A DNA stretch of 45,316 nucleotides, from NCBI GenBank assembly GCA_934351925.1, contig CAKRJT010000021.1, positions 1 through 45,316 of the forward strand, written 5' to 3'. The position numbers were made by a program, and so were the translations under genes. This document shows positions 16,792-25,315 of the stretch, in pieces. The notes below the pieces were generated by a model. It saw nothing but the letters and a program-made list of their open reading frames with translations. It was not told the DNA's origin and searched no databases. Origin of the DNA: an uncultured Lachnospiraceae bacterium. GTDB lineage: Bacteria; Bacillota; Clostridia; Lachnospirales; Lachnospiraceae. Numbering within the stretch: the stretch's first letter is position 1; every line of letters starts with the position of its first letter.

Positions 16792-18873
16792 TCATTCCTG
16801 TACAACCACGGTAAGCTCATTTGTATTAAAATGTCCTGTATACAACTGCTGTTTATCCATGTCATACAAATTTATTGTAAGCATACCAACATCCATCATT
16901 ATAAACGAAAGATAAGAAAAGCTGCTGCTCACCGGAACGAGCTCACCGCTTCCAAGAGCTGTTCCCCTCTCATCCGTTATCCGGAAATACATTATCTTCT
17001 CAGTCATGACGGGTGTAATCTTTATCTGTGCAAGCCCCGTCTCCTCGCTGACGCTGTAATTATAGCTTGCGACATTTCTCTCCGTTTTTTCGACATCGGC
17101 AGTGCTTTCTGCCCCGCTTTTGTCTGAATAGCCTGCACTCACAGACAATTCACCGCTGTACTCCATCGGATCAATTTCACAGTCCGAGACGAACTTGTCA
17201 CCGTCATAAAGCCTTATGACAACCTTGTCCGCGTTATCAGTGTCAAGCATGAGGTGCCTAAGAGTCTTATCTATGGCTGTCCTCCTGCCGATCTGCATTC
17301 CGTCTATCCACAGCTCATAATCCGTGAGCCCAATGTCAAAATCCTCCGGAATACTCAGTGCCAGCTCGAAAATATTGTCCTCGACCTTCGAGGTTATGTA
17401 ATACATTGCACCCGTCTTTGTCTCCCGCACCAGATAGCTTTCCCCGGACGCAGCCGCATTCATTGAAATTGATTTTCCGGACAGCAGGCTGCTTATCGCA
17501 CCGCAGGTTAGCCTGTCAAAGGAATTCAGGGTTTTTGTGTACAGAGCAAGCGCCTGCGCCTGTTCAAGCTGCAGCTCATTGTAGAGCTCCTCCGCCTCGC
17601 TGTACTCTGCATACTCCATCTGCCCCAGATTATTGAGTACAAAACAGTCATTTACAATCTTTTTCTGCGCCGTGACCGACTCCGCAATACTGTCATAGGA
17701 ATTTCTCACTGTTATAAGATTGTTAAACTGTTCCCTGACATTCTGCACAATCTCACTTTCCGTGCTCTTCTGATCCGTCAGGGCTTCCGAATACTCAAGT
17801 GCCGCCGTATACAGGATATAGGGGTCATCCTCAACATATCTGATGCCGTCTATCGAGCCCTTGAACCATTCCTTTGGAACCTTTATAAACAATATTCTTC
17901 TTTTTCCCTGCCACGGGGCATCAATGGCATTTAAAAATGAGTCGTAGGCAAGCTTAAAGGATGCCGTGTCCAGCTTCTCACCGCTCTTAGCTTTTGAGAC
18001 ATAGCCGGCAATCATGTTCATTTTGCCGCCATACTGGCTGCTCATAAGATTGTAATTGGTATCAAGCGCCAGCAGTGCAAGTCTTGTGTTCATCTTTGCC
18101 TCGTAGTACGCCTGGCTGTTCTCCAATGTATACTGTATAATATCGTTAAGCTGTTTTCTGGATATCTCCGCCTCTATGTAGGGATTTGAGAAGCTGTACC
18201 CGCTCCTCACATCGACACCTATAGCCGACGAGAGCTTCTCCTTGCTGTTCTCAAAGCTTCTCTGCGCCGCCAGAAGCTTCTGCTTAGTTGAATCCATCGC
18301 CTTGCGTATCGACTCTATATCGCTCTGCTTTGCCCCGCCTATATACAGCTTTGCCGTGTTTGCAGACAGCACTGCCTCCTTGCTGTCAAGAAGCTGCTGA
18401 TAAAATGTAATCTCCTCCTGTGAAGTATAGCAGTCCACATACAGATTAGAGACCGTCTCCTTCACGGAATATTTTATATCCGTGAGCTTGTGCTCAAGGC
18501 TGCTTATCTCTCCCTGTATCCGGACAGGCTTGTACATCCATTCGTACTCATCGGCGAGCGTAGCCTTTTCAGGAAATTTGAAGTCCAAAACCGGCGACCA
18601 TCTGAACGTGGACATATTTTTCTTTTTTAACTGTATGGACTTCACGGCCTGTGTGTATTTTACCTTTGTAAGAGCTATCTTGCTCTGGTTTTTCCTGTAC
18701 TCGGTGCTGTTAAACCAGCCGAGGCTCACAGCCTGCTCAAGCGTCATCGCATTATTCTGCGCCGCATACACATTCCCGGAAGGTGCCGACATTATCTCTG
18801 CAAGAAGTAAAATCAGGCATATTGCGAAAACAGATATGCTTCTAATTTTCTTTGCCGCAAAAATTTTAAGCAT
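16792..18873 (-). CDS. Secreted TolC-like coiled-coil protein with C-terminal beta domain
   Basis: About 693 residues. ATG 18873 is preferred to the ATG at 18882, which abuts AGGAG with no spacer. A signal peptide is clear (basic start, a hydrophobic stretch SVFAICLILLLAEIMSA, then A-A-Q). Residues 35-460 resemble the outer-membrane-efflux (TolC) fold: MTLEQAVSLGWFNSTEYRKN at the start, long helices with VKYTQAV and TSQEEITFYQQLLDSKEAVL, and a second helical repeat. Residues 460-690 are beta-rich and unassigned. TolC proteins normally sit in an outer membrane, which this organism should not have. Here the helical barrel may span the wall or act as a scaffold. It is 10 nt upstream of the 827-residue gene. 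Confidence 0.8.
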   Translation of the reverse strand: MLKIFAAKKIRSISVFAICLILLLAEIMSAPSGNVYAAQNNAMTLEQAVSLGWFNSTEYRKNQSKIALTKVKYTQAVKSIQLKKKNMSTFRWSPVLDFKFPEKATLADEYEWMYKPVRIQGEISSLEHKLTDIKYSVKETVSNLYVDCYTSQEEITFYQQLLDSKEAVLSANTAKLYIGGAKQSDIESIRKAMDSTKQKLLAAQRSFENSKEKLSSAIGVDVRSGYSFSNPYIEAEISRKQLNDIIQYTLENSQAYYEAKMNTRLALLALDTNYNLMSSQYGGKMNMIAGYVSKAKSGEKLDTASFKLAYDSFLNAIDAPWQGKRRILFIKVPKEWFKGSIDGIRYVEDDPYILYTAALEYSEALTDQKSTESEIVQNVREQFNNLITVRNSYDSIAESVTAQKKIVNDCFVLNNLGQMEYAEYSEAEELYNELQLEQAQALALYTKTLNSFDRLTCGAISSLLSGKSISMNAAASGESYLVRETKTGAMYYITSKVEDNIFELALSIPEDFDIGLTDYELWIDGMQIGRRTAIDKTLRHLMLDTDNADKVVIRLYDGDKFVSDCEIDPMEYSGELSVSAGYSDKSGAESTADVEKTERNVASYNYSVSEETGLAQIKITPVMTEKIMYFRITDERGTALGSGELVPVSSSFSYLSFIMMDVGMLTINLYDMDKQQLYTGHFNTNELTVVVQE

Positions 18874-18912
18874 GAGCACCATCTCCTATCCAAAAAAATT
18901 CGTATTTCCACA

Positions 18913-20145
18913 CTATTCTCTGCAATTTTGTATGAGATACATCCCAAAACCACTGTTTTTATCACTGCAGTAGAACGTGTACTGAATACCGCTTGACTCG
19001 TCCTCAAACATGTATATATACACGCCGCGCATATCCTCGTCCCCAAATAAACTCAGCACATAATACACATCATTGGTATAGTGTTCCCAGGTGACGTCAA
19101 CCTGACATCCCAGCATGTCCGCAAGCTTATCGCTCTGTGACACGCACACTGCCTCCACTATATTCAGATTCGTATTTCCCTCGTAGTCGGGATGTCCCAG
19201 CACATTGACCACGTCCTCTATCGTGTGACAGACTGTTCCGCCTATGGCACATTCATCCTGGATGACATAAATGCTGTCCGCGATGACCGAATCAGAAAGC
19301 GTGCTTCCAACCGTTTCTCCTGCATAGTAGGCGTCCATGCCCTCCATGTAGACCATGAAGAAATCAGCGTTGTAATATATCTTCTTATTTCCCATATGGT
19401 GCTTTGCAATCTCCTGGGAGTCGTCACCTAAAAGCTCCGAGTAGACAACCCTTCCCTTGCTGTAGCTGCCGGAATACACCAGATTATCACTTCCGTCATA
19501 GAAGCTGTCCTGTCCGTCCGCAAGCCCGTCCCTGAATTCCCCGCTGTACATTCTGCTCCCGTTCTCCCTGTACATGGTTCCCTCGCCATTAGCCATGCCG
19601 TCAAAGAACTCCCCGTCATAATTTATCATTCCTGACGGATAGTACAAATCTCCCTGACCGTCATATTTTCCGGCTTTAAAGCCGCCCTTGTACATCAAAA
19701 CTCCGTCGGAATAGTATTTATTTCCCGTTCCGTCATATTCGCTATCCTTAAAATCCCCCTCATACATAACCGTTCCGTCCGGATAGAAAAGTCTGCCCTT
19801 ACCATTAGCCATGCCGTCGGAAACCTTTCCAATATACGCTATGTCACCCTGTTTTGACCTTATTTTGACATTCCCTGATACGAACCTTAGCGCAATGGCG
19901 TCATAATCATACACCCTTATTCCGTCACTGCCGTTGCCAAAGAGCCTTATATTGCTCACCTTCGCATAGTAGAAAAACACCAGAAGCCCCATCACAATAA
20001 TGATAAATATTGCAAATCTGCGGCTTATCAGCATTTTTCCGAAGCTGTAATAATCCTTCTCGTCCTTAGGCTTGAAATCCGACAGCTTTCTTACATAGCC
20101 TTTAATTTTTCCCGATGTCTTAGGTTTCCTATTGACATTTTTCAT
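18913..20145 (-). CDS. MORN-repeat membrane protein
   Basis: 410 residues. ATG 20145 overlaps the stop of the preceding gene by one base (TGATG) and has AGGAG 9 nt upstream. The first 45 residues are Lys/Arg-rich, followed by one membrane segment (FAIFIIIVMGLLVFFYYA, about residues 46-63), which predicts N-in/C-out. Residues 100-240 contain about six MORN repeats of 22-24 residues (YEGDFKDSEYDGTGNKYYSD and similar). The last 150 residues are a separate alpha/beta domain. MORN repeats act as elongated beta scaffolds that bind protein or lipid. The coupling to the kinase-like neighbour implies a joint membrane complex. Confidence 0.85.
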   Translation of the reverse strand: MKNVNRKPKTSGKIKGYVRKLSDFKPKDEKDYYSFGKMLISRRFAIFIIIVMGLLVFFYYAKVSNIRLFGNGSDGIRVYDYDAIALRFVSGNVKIRSKQGDIAYIGKVSDGMANGKGRLFYPDGTVMYEGDFKDSEYDGTGNKYYSDGVLMYKGGFKAGKYDGQGDLYYPSGMINYDGEFFDGMANGEGTMYRENGSRMYSGEFRDGLADGQDSFYDGSDNLVYSGSYSKGRVVYSELLGDDSQEIAKHHMGNKKIYYNADFFMVYMEGMDAYYAGETVGSTLSDSVIADSIYVIQDECAIGGTVCHTIEDVVNVLGHPDYEGNTNLNIVEAVCVSQSDKLADMLGCQVDVTWEHYTNDVYYVLSLFGDEDMRGVYIYMFEDESSGIQYTFYCSDKNSGFGMYLIQNCRE

Positions 20146-20972
20146 CACTTCATGCTCCTGTCACCTATGGTCTCAAAAGAGTTATAAAACAATCTCAAAT
20201 ATGGTATATCCCCCATTGTGAGCTGCATCACAAGCGTTATCAGTGCCACAACCGCAAGAACAACCAGACATACCTTCACAACATTGAATATCACATAGCT
20301 GTGCGCTTTTATGAATATCCATATTCTTTTGTGAAGCGGCGTTTTTTTGGTTGATATGGCGCTTAAGAGCAGGTCACTTTCAAGCTCTGACAACAGTGAA
20401 TATGAACGGTGCCTGTATTTTTTATTCACAATCTGCCTGCTTATGCTGTCCCTTCCCGTCTCGTCATAGAATTTGATTAATTCTATAAGCAGAGCCTCAA
20501 CGCACTGTAACTGCATGAACTCCTCTGACAATCTCTCAAGATTGACTGCATAGTCTATGCTCACATCGCCATTTTCATACAGGTTGAATCTTCTCTGGGT
20601 TATCACCATATACAGGTACGGATACGGGAGCGATGAAGCTATGCACTCCCTGATAATCTTAAGAAACAGCCTCTCTCCGTCCTTACATGAGAGCTTATCC
20701 GGCATAAAAAAGCTGTCATACGCCCTCTGCACATTGTATTCAAATACAAGGCACAGCGTATCCTCCATGGTAAAAAACTCTGCACAGCTTCCCTCTGCCT
20801 CGGAAAACATTTTTACAATTCTTCTGAAAAGGCGTTCCTCACGCACCTGGTTTATTATGTATTTTTTTCCGGTACTGTCATTACATATGCGGCACAGATA
20901 GGCTGTGTTGGCTGTTCCCTCGTACAGTGTCCCTAAAACCATATATTGTCTTTTAGGTGCATCAATTATCAT
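20145..20972 (-). CDS. Kinase-like (probable pseudokinase) protein with C-terminal membrane helix
   Basis: 275 residues. The N-terminus (YMVLGTLYEGTANTAYLCRI, then GKKYIINQV) resembles the glycine-loop and beta3-lysine strands of protein kinases. Further on NLYENGDVSIDYAVNL occupies the place of the catalytic-loop and metal-binding region. The HRD and DFG motifs are not present, so catalysis is unlikely. One hydrophobic helix (about residues 230-255, VVKVCLVVLAVVALITLV) lies near the C-terminus, leaving the kinase-like part in the cytoplasm and a 20-residue tail outside. The layout, a cytoplasmic pseudokinase plus one membrane helix, recalls EssB of type VII secretion; that parallel is inference. 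It is translationally coupled to the MORN gene. Confidence 0.65.
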   Translation of the reverse strand: MIIDAPKRQYMVLGTLYEGTANTAYLCRICNDSTGKKYIINQVREERLFRRIVKMFSEAEGSCAEFFTMEDTLCLVFEYNVQRAYDSFFMPDKLSCKDGERLFLKIIRECIASSLPYPYLYMVITQRRFNLYENGDVSIDYAVNLERLSEEFMQLQCVEALLIELIKFYDETGRDSISRQIVNKKYRHRSYSLLSELESDLLLSAISTKKTPLHKRIWIFIKAHSYVIFNVVKVCLVVLAVVALITLVMQLTMGDIPYLRLFYNSFETIGDRSMK

Positions 20973-20977
20973 GTCTG

Positions 20978-22708
20978 TTATTTCCTCTTTACTATCGCAT
21001 AGGCGTATGTGCTGATTGAAGGGTCATTGATACTGAAAATTCTTATCTCGTACACACCCTCCCTCTCAGGCGCTGTATATACACCTTCCTCAGAGATATA
21101 TCCCGTTCCCCTCTGTGTGAGCTCATAGCCTAACCTGCACGGCTCCATATTGTTGTAGTGCACATTGAAGAAACATTCCTCCCCGGGTGCCACCACAAGC
21201 GATGGTGTCTCGACGACAATCCTCTTATCAGCGTTAAAAGGAATATCCTTGTTTCTGATTTCGACATTGAAATCCGCCGCATACCATCTCATCTTATAAA
21301 TAAGGCAGTTGATATCCTTCTTTGCCCTTATTCCAATGACAAAATTTCCCTTGCCGTTTATAAGCTTGACCGCATACTCCACATCATCGGGCTCCTCATT
21401 AAAAATTCCCTGCGTTCCGAGAATTATCGTCTCATGTCTCTGGTCTGACTCCGGCGTTATTTTTCCAAGAGATATATATACGCTTCCAAGCCCCAGTCCA
21501 TGTGAAATCTCATCTGAATACCTTATCTCGCCCTTTTTTAACCGTCCGCCTATCACAATCTCGGCAACTCCCGTCGTCATGTTGGCAGCTCCGGAATGTT
21601 CCGCCCTCACCTCATTGCCTTTGCCGTCCATGCTGTTGTCCCTGCTGCTGTCAAGCCACCTTCCGTCCCTGTAATAGTCGAGAATTTCCGCCCTTACCCC
21701 GCCATCTGACGGAAGCTCCAGGCAGCAGCCTTCGTTCGTTATCGAAAGTATCTCACAGCCCTTTTCCTTACGCGCTATTTTTATGGAAGCTATGCACACA
21801 TTGTCCGGGTACTGCATATATCTCCCGGCACGGGCGAGGATATCGTCAATCATTTTTCTCGTATTTTTGCGATGTACTTTTATATCGTATATAATATCCT
21901 CGGTCTGGATATTCCTTTTGTCCTCCGTGCACTTTGCAAGCGATGCCTTGAGCAGGACATTCGACATGCTCTCATGCATGTCCGGCACATAGAGCCAGAT
22001 GGCTTTCTTATACACCTCACCTCTGCGGAGAATCTGTCGTATATTAATCAGCTCATCGTGCCTGTCGCTGCCGCTTAAAAAAGATGGAAACTGCAGGCTG
22101 CCGCTGTACTCTAACTCGACCCCGTTACACATATCCGTATCACGGCACTCTATAATAAATTCTACCCTGACTCTTGTATCCGCACTGACATACTCCGGCA
22201 TCACGAAACTGAACCTGAAAAGCTCTGTTTCTGCGATAACAGTCTCCTTTAGAAGCAGCCCGGTGTCAGAGTAAGCCTGTGGCGCCTCGTCGCTTAAATA
22301 TATCCTGCACTTCTCTGCCGTCCTGTTAAATTCGTTTTCACTTGTCCCCGCGCTGGCAGCATATACAGGCTGTATATTCTCCTCCGCATATTCAAGGTAT
22401 AAATAAACCCTGTCTGACGCCGTGTCCTCATAGCCTTCGATTGATGAGAGCTTTTTTATGCAGTCATCGGCGATGACAAGCTCTCTGCCCGTCCCGTCCA
22501 CAGCCATTCCCTTCTCAATTTCTACCGAGTACAGATCCGCGGCGCTCACCCTGAGCCCCTTTGCTATTCCTGCGCCGAACATCACCGAATTTATAAAACG
22601 GCGCTTGTTGTTCATATATTCCTGTTCAGCCCTGAAGTCCGCACTCGTGAGCATTTTTCCCGTGTAGTATCTGTTTCTTTCAAAAGGCAGCAGTTCTCTG
22701 TTTTTCAT
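20978..22708 (-). CDS. CIS-associated protein with RxxYYTGKxLTxxDF N-terminus and C-terminal Ig-like domain
   Basis: 576 residues. The opening PFERNRYYTGKMLTSADFRA and the following EQEYMNNKRRFIN-MFGAGIAKGL block is a motif I recognise from uncharacterised CIS-locus proteins in several phyla, which open with R-YF-G-LLT--DF---Q-Y---KRR. A coiled region and a jelly-roll-like middle follow. The end reads SEEGVYTAPEREGVYEIRIF, typical of bacterial Ig-like domains. A role as an outer baseplate appendage or fibre is plausible but unproven. It lies 7 nt after the DUF4255 gene, whose family caps the tube, and before the kinase-like gene. TAAGAGGTGAT serves as ribosome site. Confidence 0.7.
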   Translation of the reverse strand: MKNRELLPFERNRYYTGKMLTSADFRAEQEYMNNKRRFINSVMFGAGIAKGLRVSAADLYSVEIEKGMAVDGTGRELVIADDCIKKLSSIEGYEDTASDRVYLYLEYAEENIQPVYAASAGTSENEFNRTAEKCRIYLSDEAPQAYSDTGLLLKETVIAETELFRFSFVMPEYVSADTRVRVEFIIECRDTDMCNGVELEYSGSLQFPSFLSGSDRHDELINIRQILRRGEVYKKAIWLYVPDMHESMSNVLLKASLAKCTEDKRNIQTEDIIYDIKVHRKNTRKMIDDILARAGRYMQYPDNVCIASIKIARKEKGCEILSITNEGCCLELPSDGGVRAEILDYYRDGRWLDSSRDNSMDGKGNEVRAEHSGAANMTTGVAEIVIGGRLKKGEIRYSDEISHGLGLGSVYISLGKITPESDQRHETIILGTQGIFNEEPDDVEYAVKLINGKGNFVIGIRAKKDINCLIYKMRWYAADFNVEIRNKDIPFNADKRIVVETPSLVVAPGEECFFNVHYNNMEPCRLGYELTQRGTGYISEEGVYTAPEREGVYEIRIFSINDPSISTYAYAIVKRK

Positions 22709-22715
22709 CGTCTAA

Positions 22716-23297
22716 TCACCTCTTATTTTTATCATTGACATTAATCTCGGCTGCTTTTACTCTTTCGACGCTCTTAAATCTGTCTGAGGAGATTATAACC
22801 GGACTTATTCTGTAAAAAATTGATGTTCTGTATGGTTCATTCGGATAATTCCATATCCTCGACTTCTGCTCCATGTCAAGTCTCAAAAGCTCAACCCGCA
22901 GGTCAATACCGTCTGCACTGTCCTCGTCTATGCTCTCGATGGTTATGAGCGGATAATCGTGGAAATACTGTATTATACGCCCCATGACCTCATGCTCGCC
23001 CGTCGTCCTGTATCTGACATTTCCCATGAAATACGGCGTAATCATATAATACAGATTCAGATAAATCGGAGGATATATCTGCCTTCTGTCATTTGTGTTG
23101 TACATCTGCCTGCCTCTGGCGAACTCATCGTTCTCCATAATGTCATACATGTACACCCCAAGCGCCATATCCCCTCTGTCCGCCGGATTGCACAGACCAA
23201 TCTTGTCCTTCTGCGGTATAAATTCCGGGGAGAGCTCCTCCTGGAGCAGCTTTATTAATCTCTCGCTGACCTTTGCTATCGCCTGATATCCCTGCAT
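22716..23297 (-). CDS. DUF4255 / Pvc16-N family tail terminator-like protein
   Basis: 193 residues beginning YQAIAKVSERLIKLLQEEL, with PPIYLNLYYMITPYF and an acidic C-terminal half. This matches the DUF4255 (Pvc16 N-terminal) family: an initial helix of the form -I-VS--L--LL, and a conserved P-L-LNLYY-I-PY motif. In Afp and PVC this protein (Afp16) terminates the tube and sheath and limits particle length. It is co-directional with the ATPase gene, as in most Afp-type loci (Afp15-Afp16). GGAG lies 10 nt before the ATG, within the end of the ATPase gene region. Confidence 0.87.
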   Translation of the reverse strand: MQGYQAIAKVSERLIKLLQEELSPEFIPQKDKIGLCNPADRGDMALGVYMYDIMENDEFARGRQMYNTNDRRQIYPPIYLNLYYMITPYFMGNVRYRTTGEHEVMGRIIQYFHDYPLITIESIDEDSADGIDLRVELLRLDMEQKSRIWNYPNEPYRTSIFYRISPVIISSDRFKSVERVKAAEINVNDKNKR

Positions 23298-23301
23298 ACA
23301 C

Positions 23302-25299
23302 TCAAATCTCCATTACCGCCTTTACAGCCTCGTAGTATTTTTCAAAAAAGTCTTTTCCGACCGTCCTGCCAAGCTTGTAGTACTCGTTTGCTGCCGCATA
23401 CAATACTGCCCCCATTCCTATGCTCTCCCCTCTCTCCGCCGCGATAAACGCCGCGTTCAGCACAATATTCTTGATATGCCCGCCCGCAAGCTCAATCTTT
23501 CCTGCGAGGAACCCGTAATCAAGCCCTGTAACCGGCGCCGCGTCCGAAAAGCTGCCCTTCCATATCTTAAGCCTTATATCCTCGTCCGGCATCGGAAACT
23601 CTACCATGTATTTCATGCGCCTTAGAAACGCCTCATCCATGTTCTTCACAAGATTCGTCGCAAGAATGACCATTCCGTCATACTGCTCTATTCTCTGTAA
23701 AATATACGATACCTCCGTGTTCGCATATTTATCCTTCGAATCCTTGACCTCGCTCCTCTTTCCAAAGAGCGCGTCCGCCTCGTCAAAAAACAATATCACA
23801 TTGCTCTTTTGCGCGTAGGAAAAGACCTGTTCGAGCCTTTTCTCCGTCTCGCCTATGTACTTATCAACAATCTGTGACAAATCCACCTTATACAGCGGTA
23901 TACCCAGCTCATTTGCGATGCAGCCCGCCGCCATCGTCTTTCCCGTGCCGGGACCGCCGACAAACAGCGCCGCCATTCCCCTGCCATAGGGATATTTTTT
24001 TTCCAGCTTCCATTTTCCGAATACCTTAGCCCGTTCCTTAGAATACGCACAGATTATCCTAAGACTCTTCATGGCAGCCTCCGGAAGTACCAAATCCTCA
24101 AGTGACTGCTCCGTGCGGTGCAGCGCGATTGTTCCCTTTTCCGGAAAATCTATGACCTGTGCCGCAGCCATGCCAATCACATTCTTCAGTTCATCACTTC
24201 CAATATCAGCCGTCAGGCTGTACTCTGCCGTTCCCCACAGCTTTACAAGCTGACCTGGAAGCAGACTGTATTTCGACGCGTACTCCTCTGCATCAAGCTC
24301 GACACCCTGTTCTGCTGCCAGCCCTCTCCATACAGCTTCGCGCTTGTCGAAAGAGCGCATATCAAACTGACACTTTAACACAATATCATCGACTGCCGTC
24401 TGGAGCTGGATCTGCGGCAGCGTGCATATTATCACCGGTATTGAAAAGGTGTCGGTGACTCTGTGAAGGGTGCTAAAAAGCTCCCTCAAATCCTCCCTCT
24501 TCATGTCCTCGTGCTCAATATTATGCAGGCATAAGACACCATCATATAGAAGTACCTCCCTCGCAGCCTCCATAAGAAGCTTCTCCGTGTCCAGCTTGAG
24601 GCACATGCCGTAATCGACATATACGACCGTGGCCTCGAGCCGTTTTGCCGCCTCCGATATGATGCTCTTTCTTCCGCTGCCCTCCTCGCCTGCCACCTGT
24701 ATGAAACGCAGCCCGCCGCTTCTGTCGATCAGCTTTTCGATAAGCGTACTCATGTGGTCAATTTCCTTTTCGACCCCGTACAGTCTGCGTCCTCCAAACC
24801 CGCTGTATGCCGCTTTTAAGAGCGTCTTTGACATTCTGTCACCACCACGCAGGTATTCCGCAAGCCTGCTGTCGCAGTACAGCTCACTATATATGTAGTT
24901 GGTCTTTTCACTGTCAATTTTTAATATATGCGTAAGCCTCTCAAAAGCCTCATACTGTCTGTCGGGTGATACAGCCGTCCCGCCTGCCCGTTGGCATATC
25001 TCACATGCAAGCTTAAAGGTTACTCCCTGTCCGGTGAGCGTCTTTAATGCATTGTAAAATTCAGGAAATATGTACTGTGCAACGCATAGATGCAGTGCCA
25101 TTATGCTGCACTCATCTTCTAAGAGTCTGAAAAGATATGAATACCGCATATCCGCATCGTCGGCTTCGTCAAGCAGCCTTGAAATCACCTGCTCATCCTG
25201 GACATGTATCACATTGTTCTGAACTTTTTCAATCTCTCTGCCAAAATACTTCACGAGCTGATTTATCATCAGCCGCGAATACTGCTCTACCCTGTCCAT
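23302..25299 (-). CDS. CIS AAA+ ATPase (Afp15/Pvc15-like), with degenerate first AAA module
   Basis: 665 residues from ATG 25299 (GGGAG 7 nt upstream); a longer frame would overlap the previous gene. Residues 400-610 are a complete AAA domain: GGPGTGKT near residue 448 (Walker A), ILFFDEADALFGKR near 501 (Walker B), an ILATN sensor-1 motif and AFLRRM (arginine finger). Residues 190-330 hold an earlier P-loop-like GEEGSGRKS in which the Lys/Ser order is altered, and a weak Walker B-like VLCLHNIEHED, so the first module seems non-catalytic. Afp15-type ATPases are needed for particle assembly in known systems. It overlaps neither neighbour. Confidence 0.92.
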   Translation of the reverse strand: MDRVEQYSRLMINQLVKYFGREIEKVQNNVIHVQDEQVISRLLDEADDADMRYSYLFRLLEDECSIMALHLCVAQYIFPEFYNALKTLTGQGVTFKLACEICQRAGGTAVSPDRQYEAFERLTHILKIDSEKTNYIYSELYCDSRLAEYLRGGDRMSKTLLKAAYSGFGGRRLYGVEKEIDHMSTLIEKLIDRSGGLRFIQVAGEEGSGRKSIISEAAKRLEATVVYVDYGMCLKLDTEKLLMEAAREVLLYDGVLCLHNIEHEDMKREDLRELFSTLHRVTDTFSIPVIICTLPQIQLQTAVDDIVLKCQFDMRSFDKREAVWRGLAAEQGVELDAEEYASKYSLLPGQLVKLWGTAEYSLTADIGSDELKNVIGMAAAQVIDFPEKGTIALHRTEQSLEDLVLPEAAMKSLRIICAYSKERAKVFGKWKLEKKYPYGRGMAALFVGGPGTGKTMAAGCIANELGIPLYKVDLSQIVDKYIGETEKRLEQVFSYAQKSNVILFFDEADALFGKRSEVKDSKDKYANTEVSYILQRIEQYDGMVILATNLVKNMDEAFLRRMKYMVEFPMPDEDIRLKIWKGSFSDAAPVTGLDYGFLAGKIELAGGHIKNIVLNAAFIAAERGESIGMGAVLYAAANEYYKLGRTVGKDFFEKYYEAVKAVMEI

Positions 25300-25315
25300 G
25301 CAAATTCTCCCAAAT

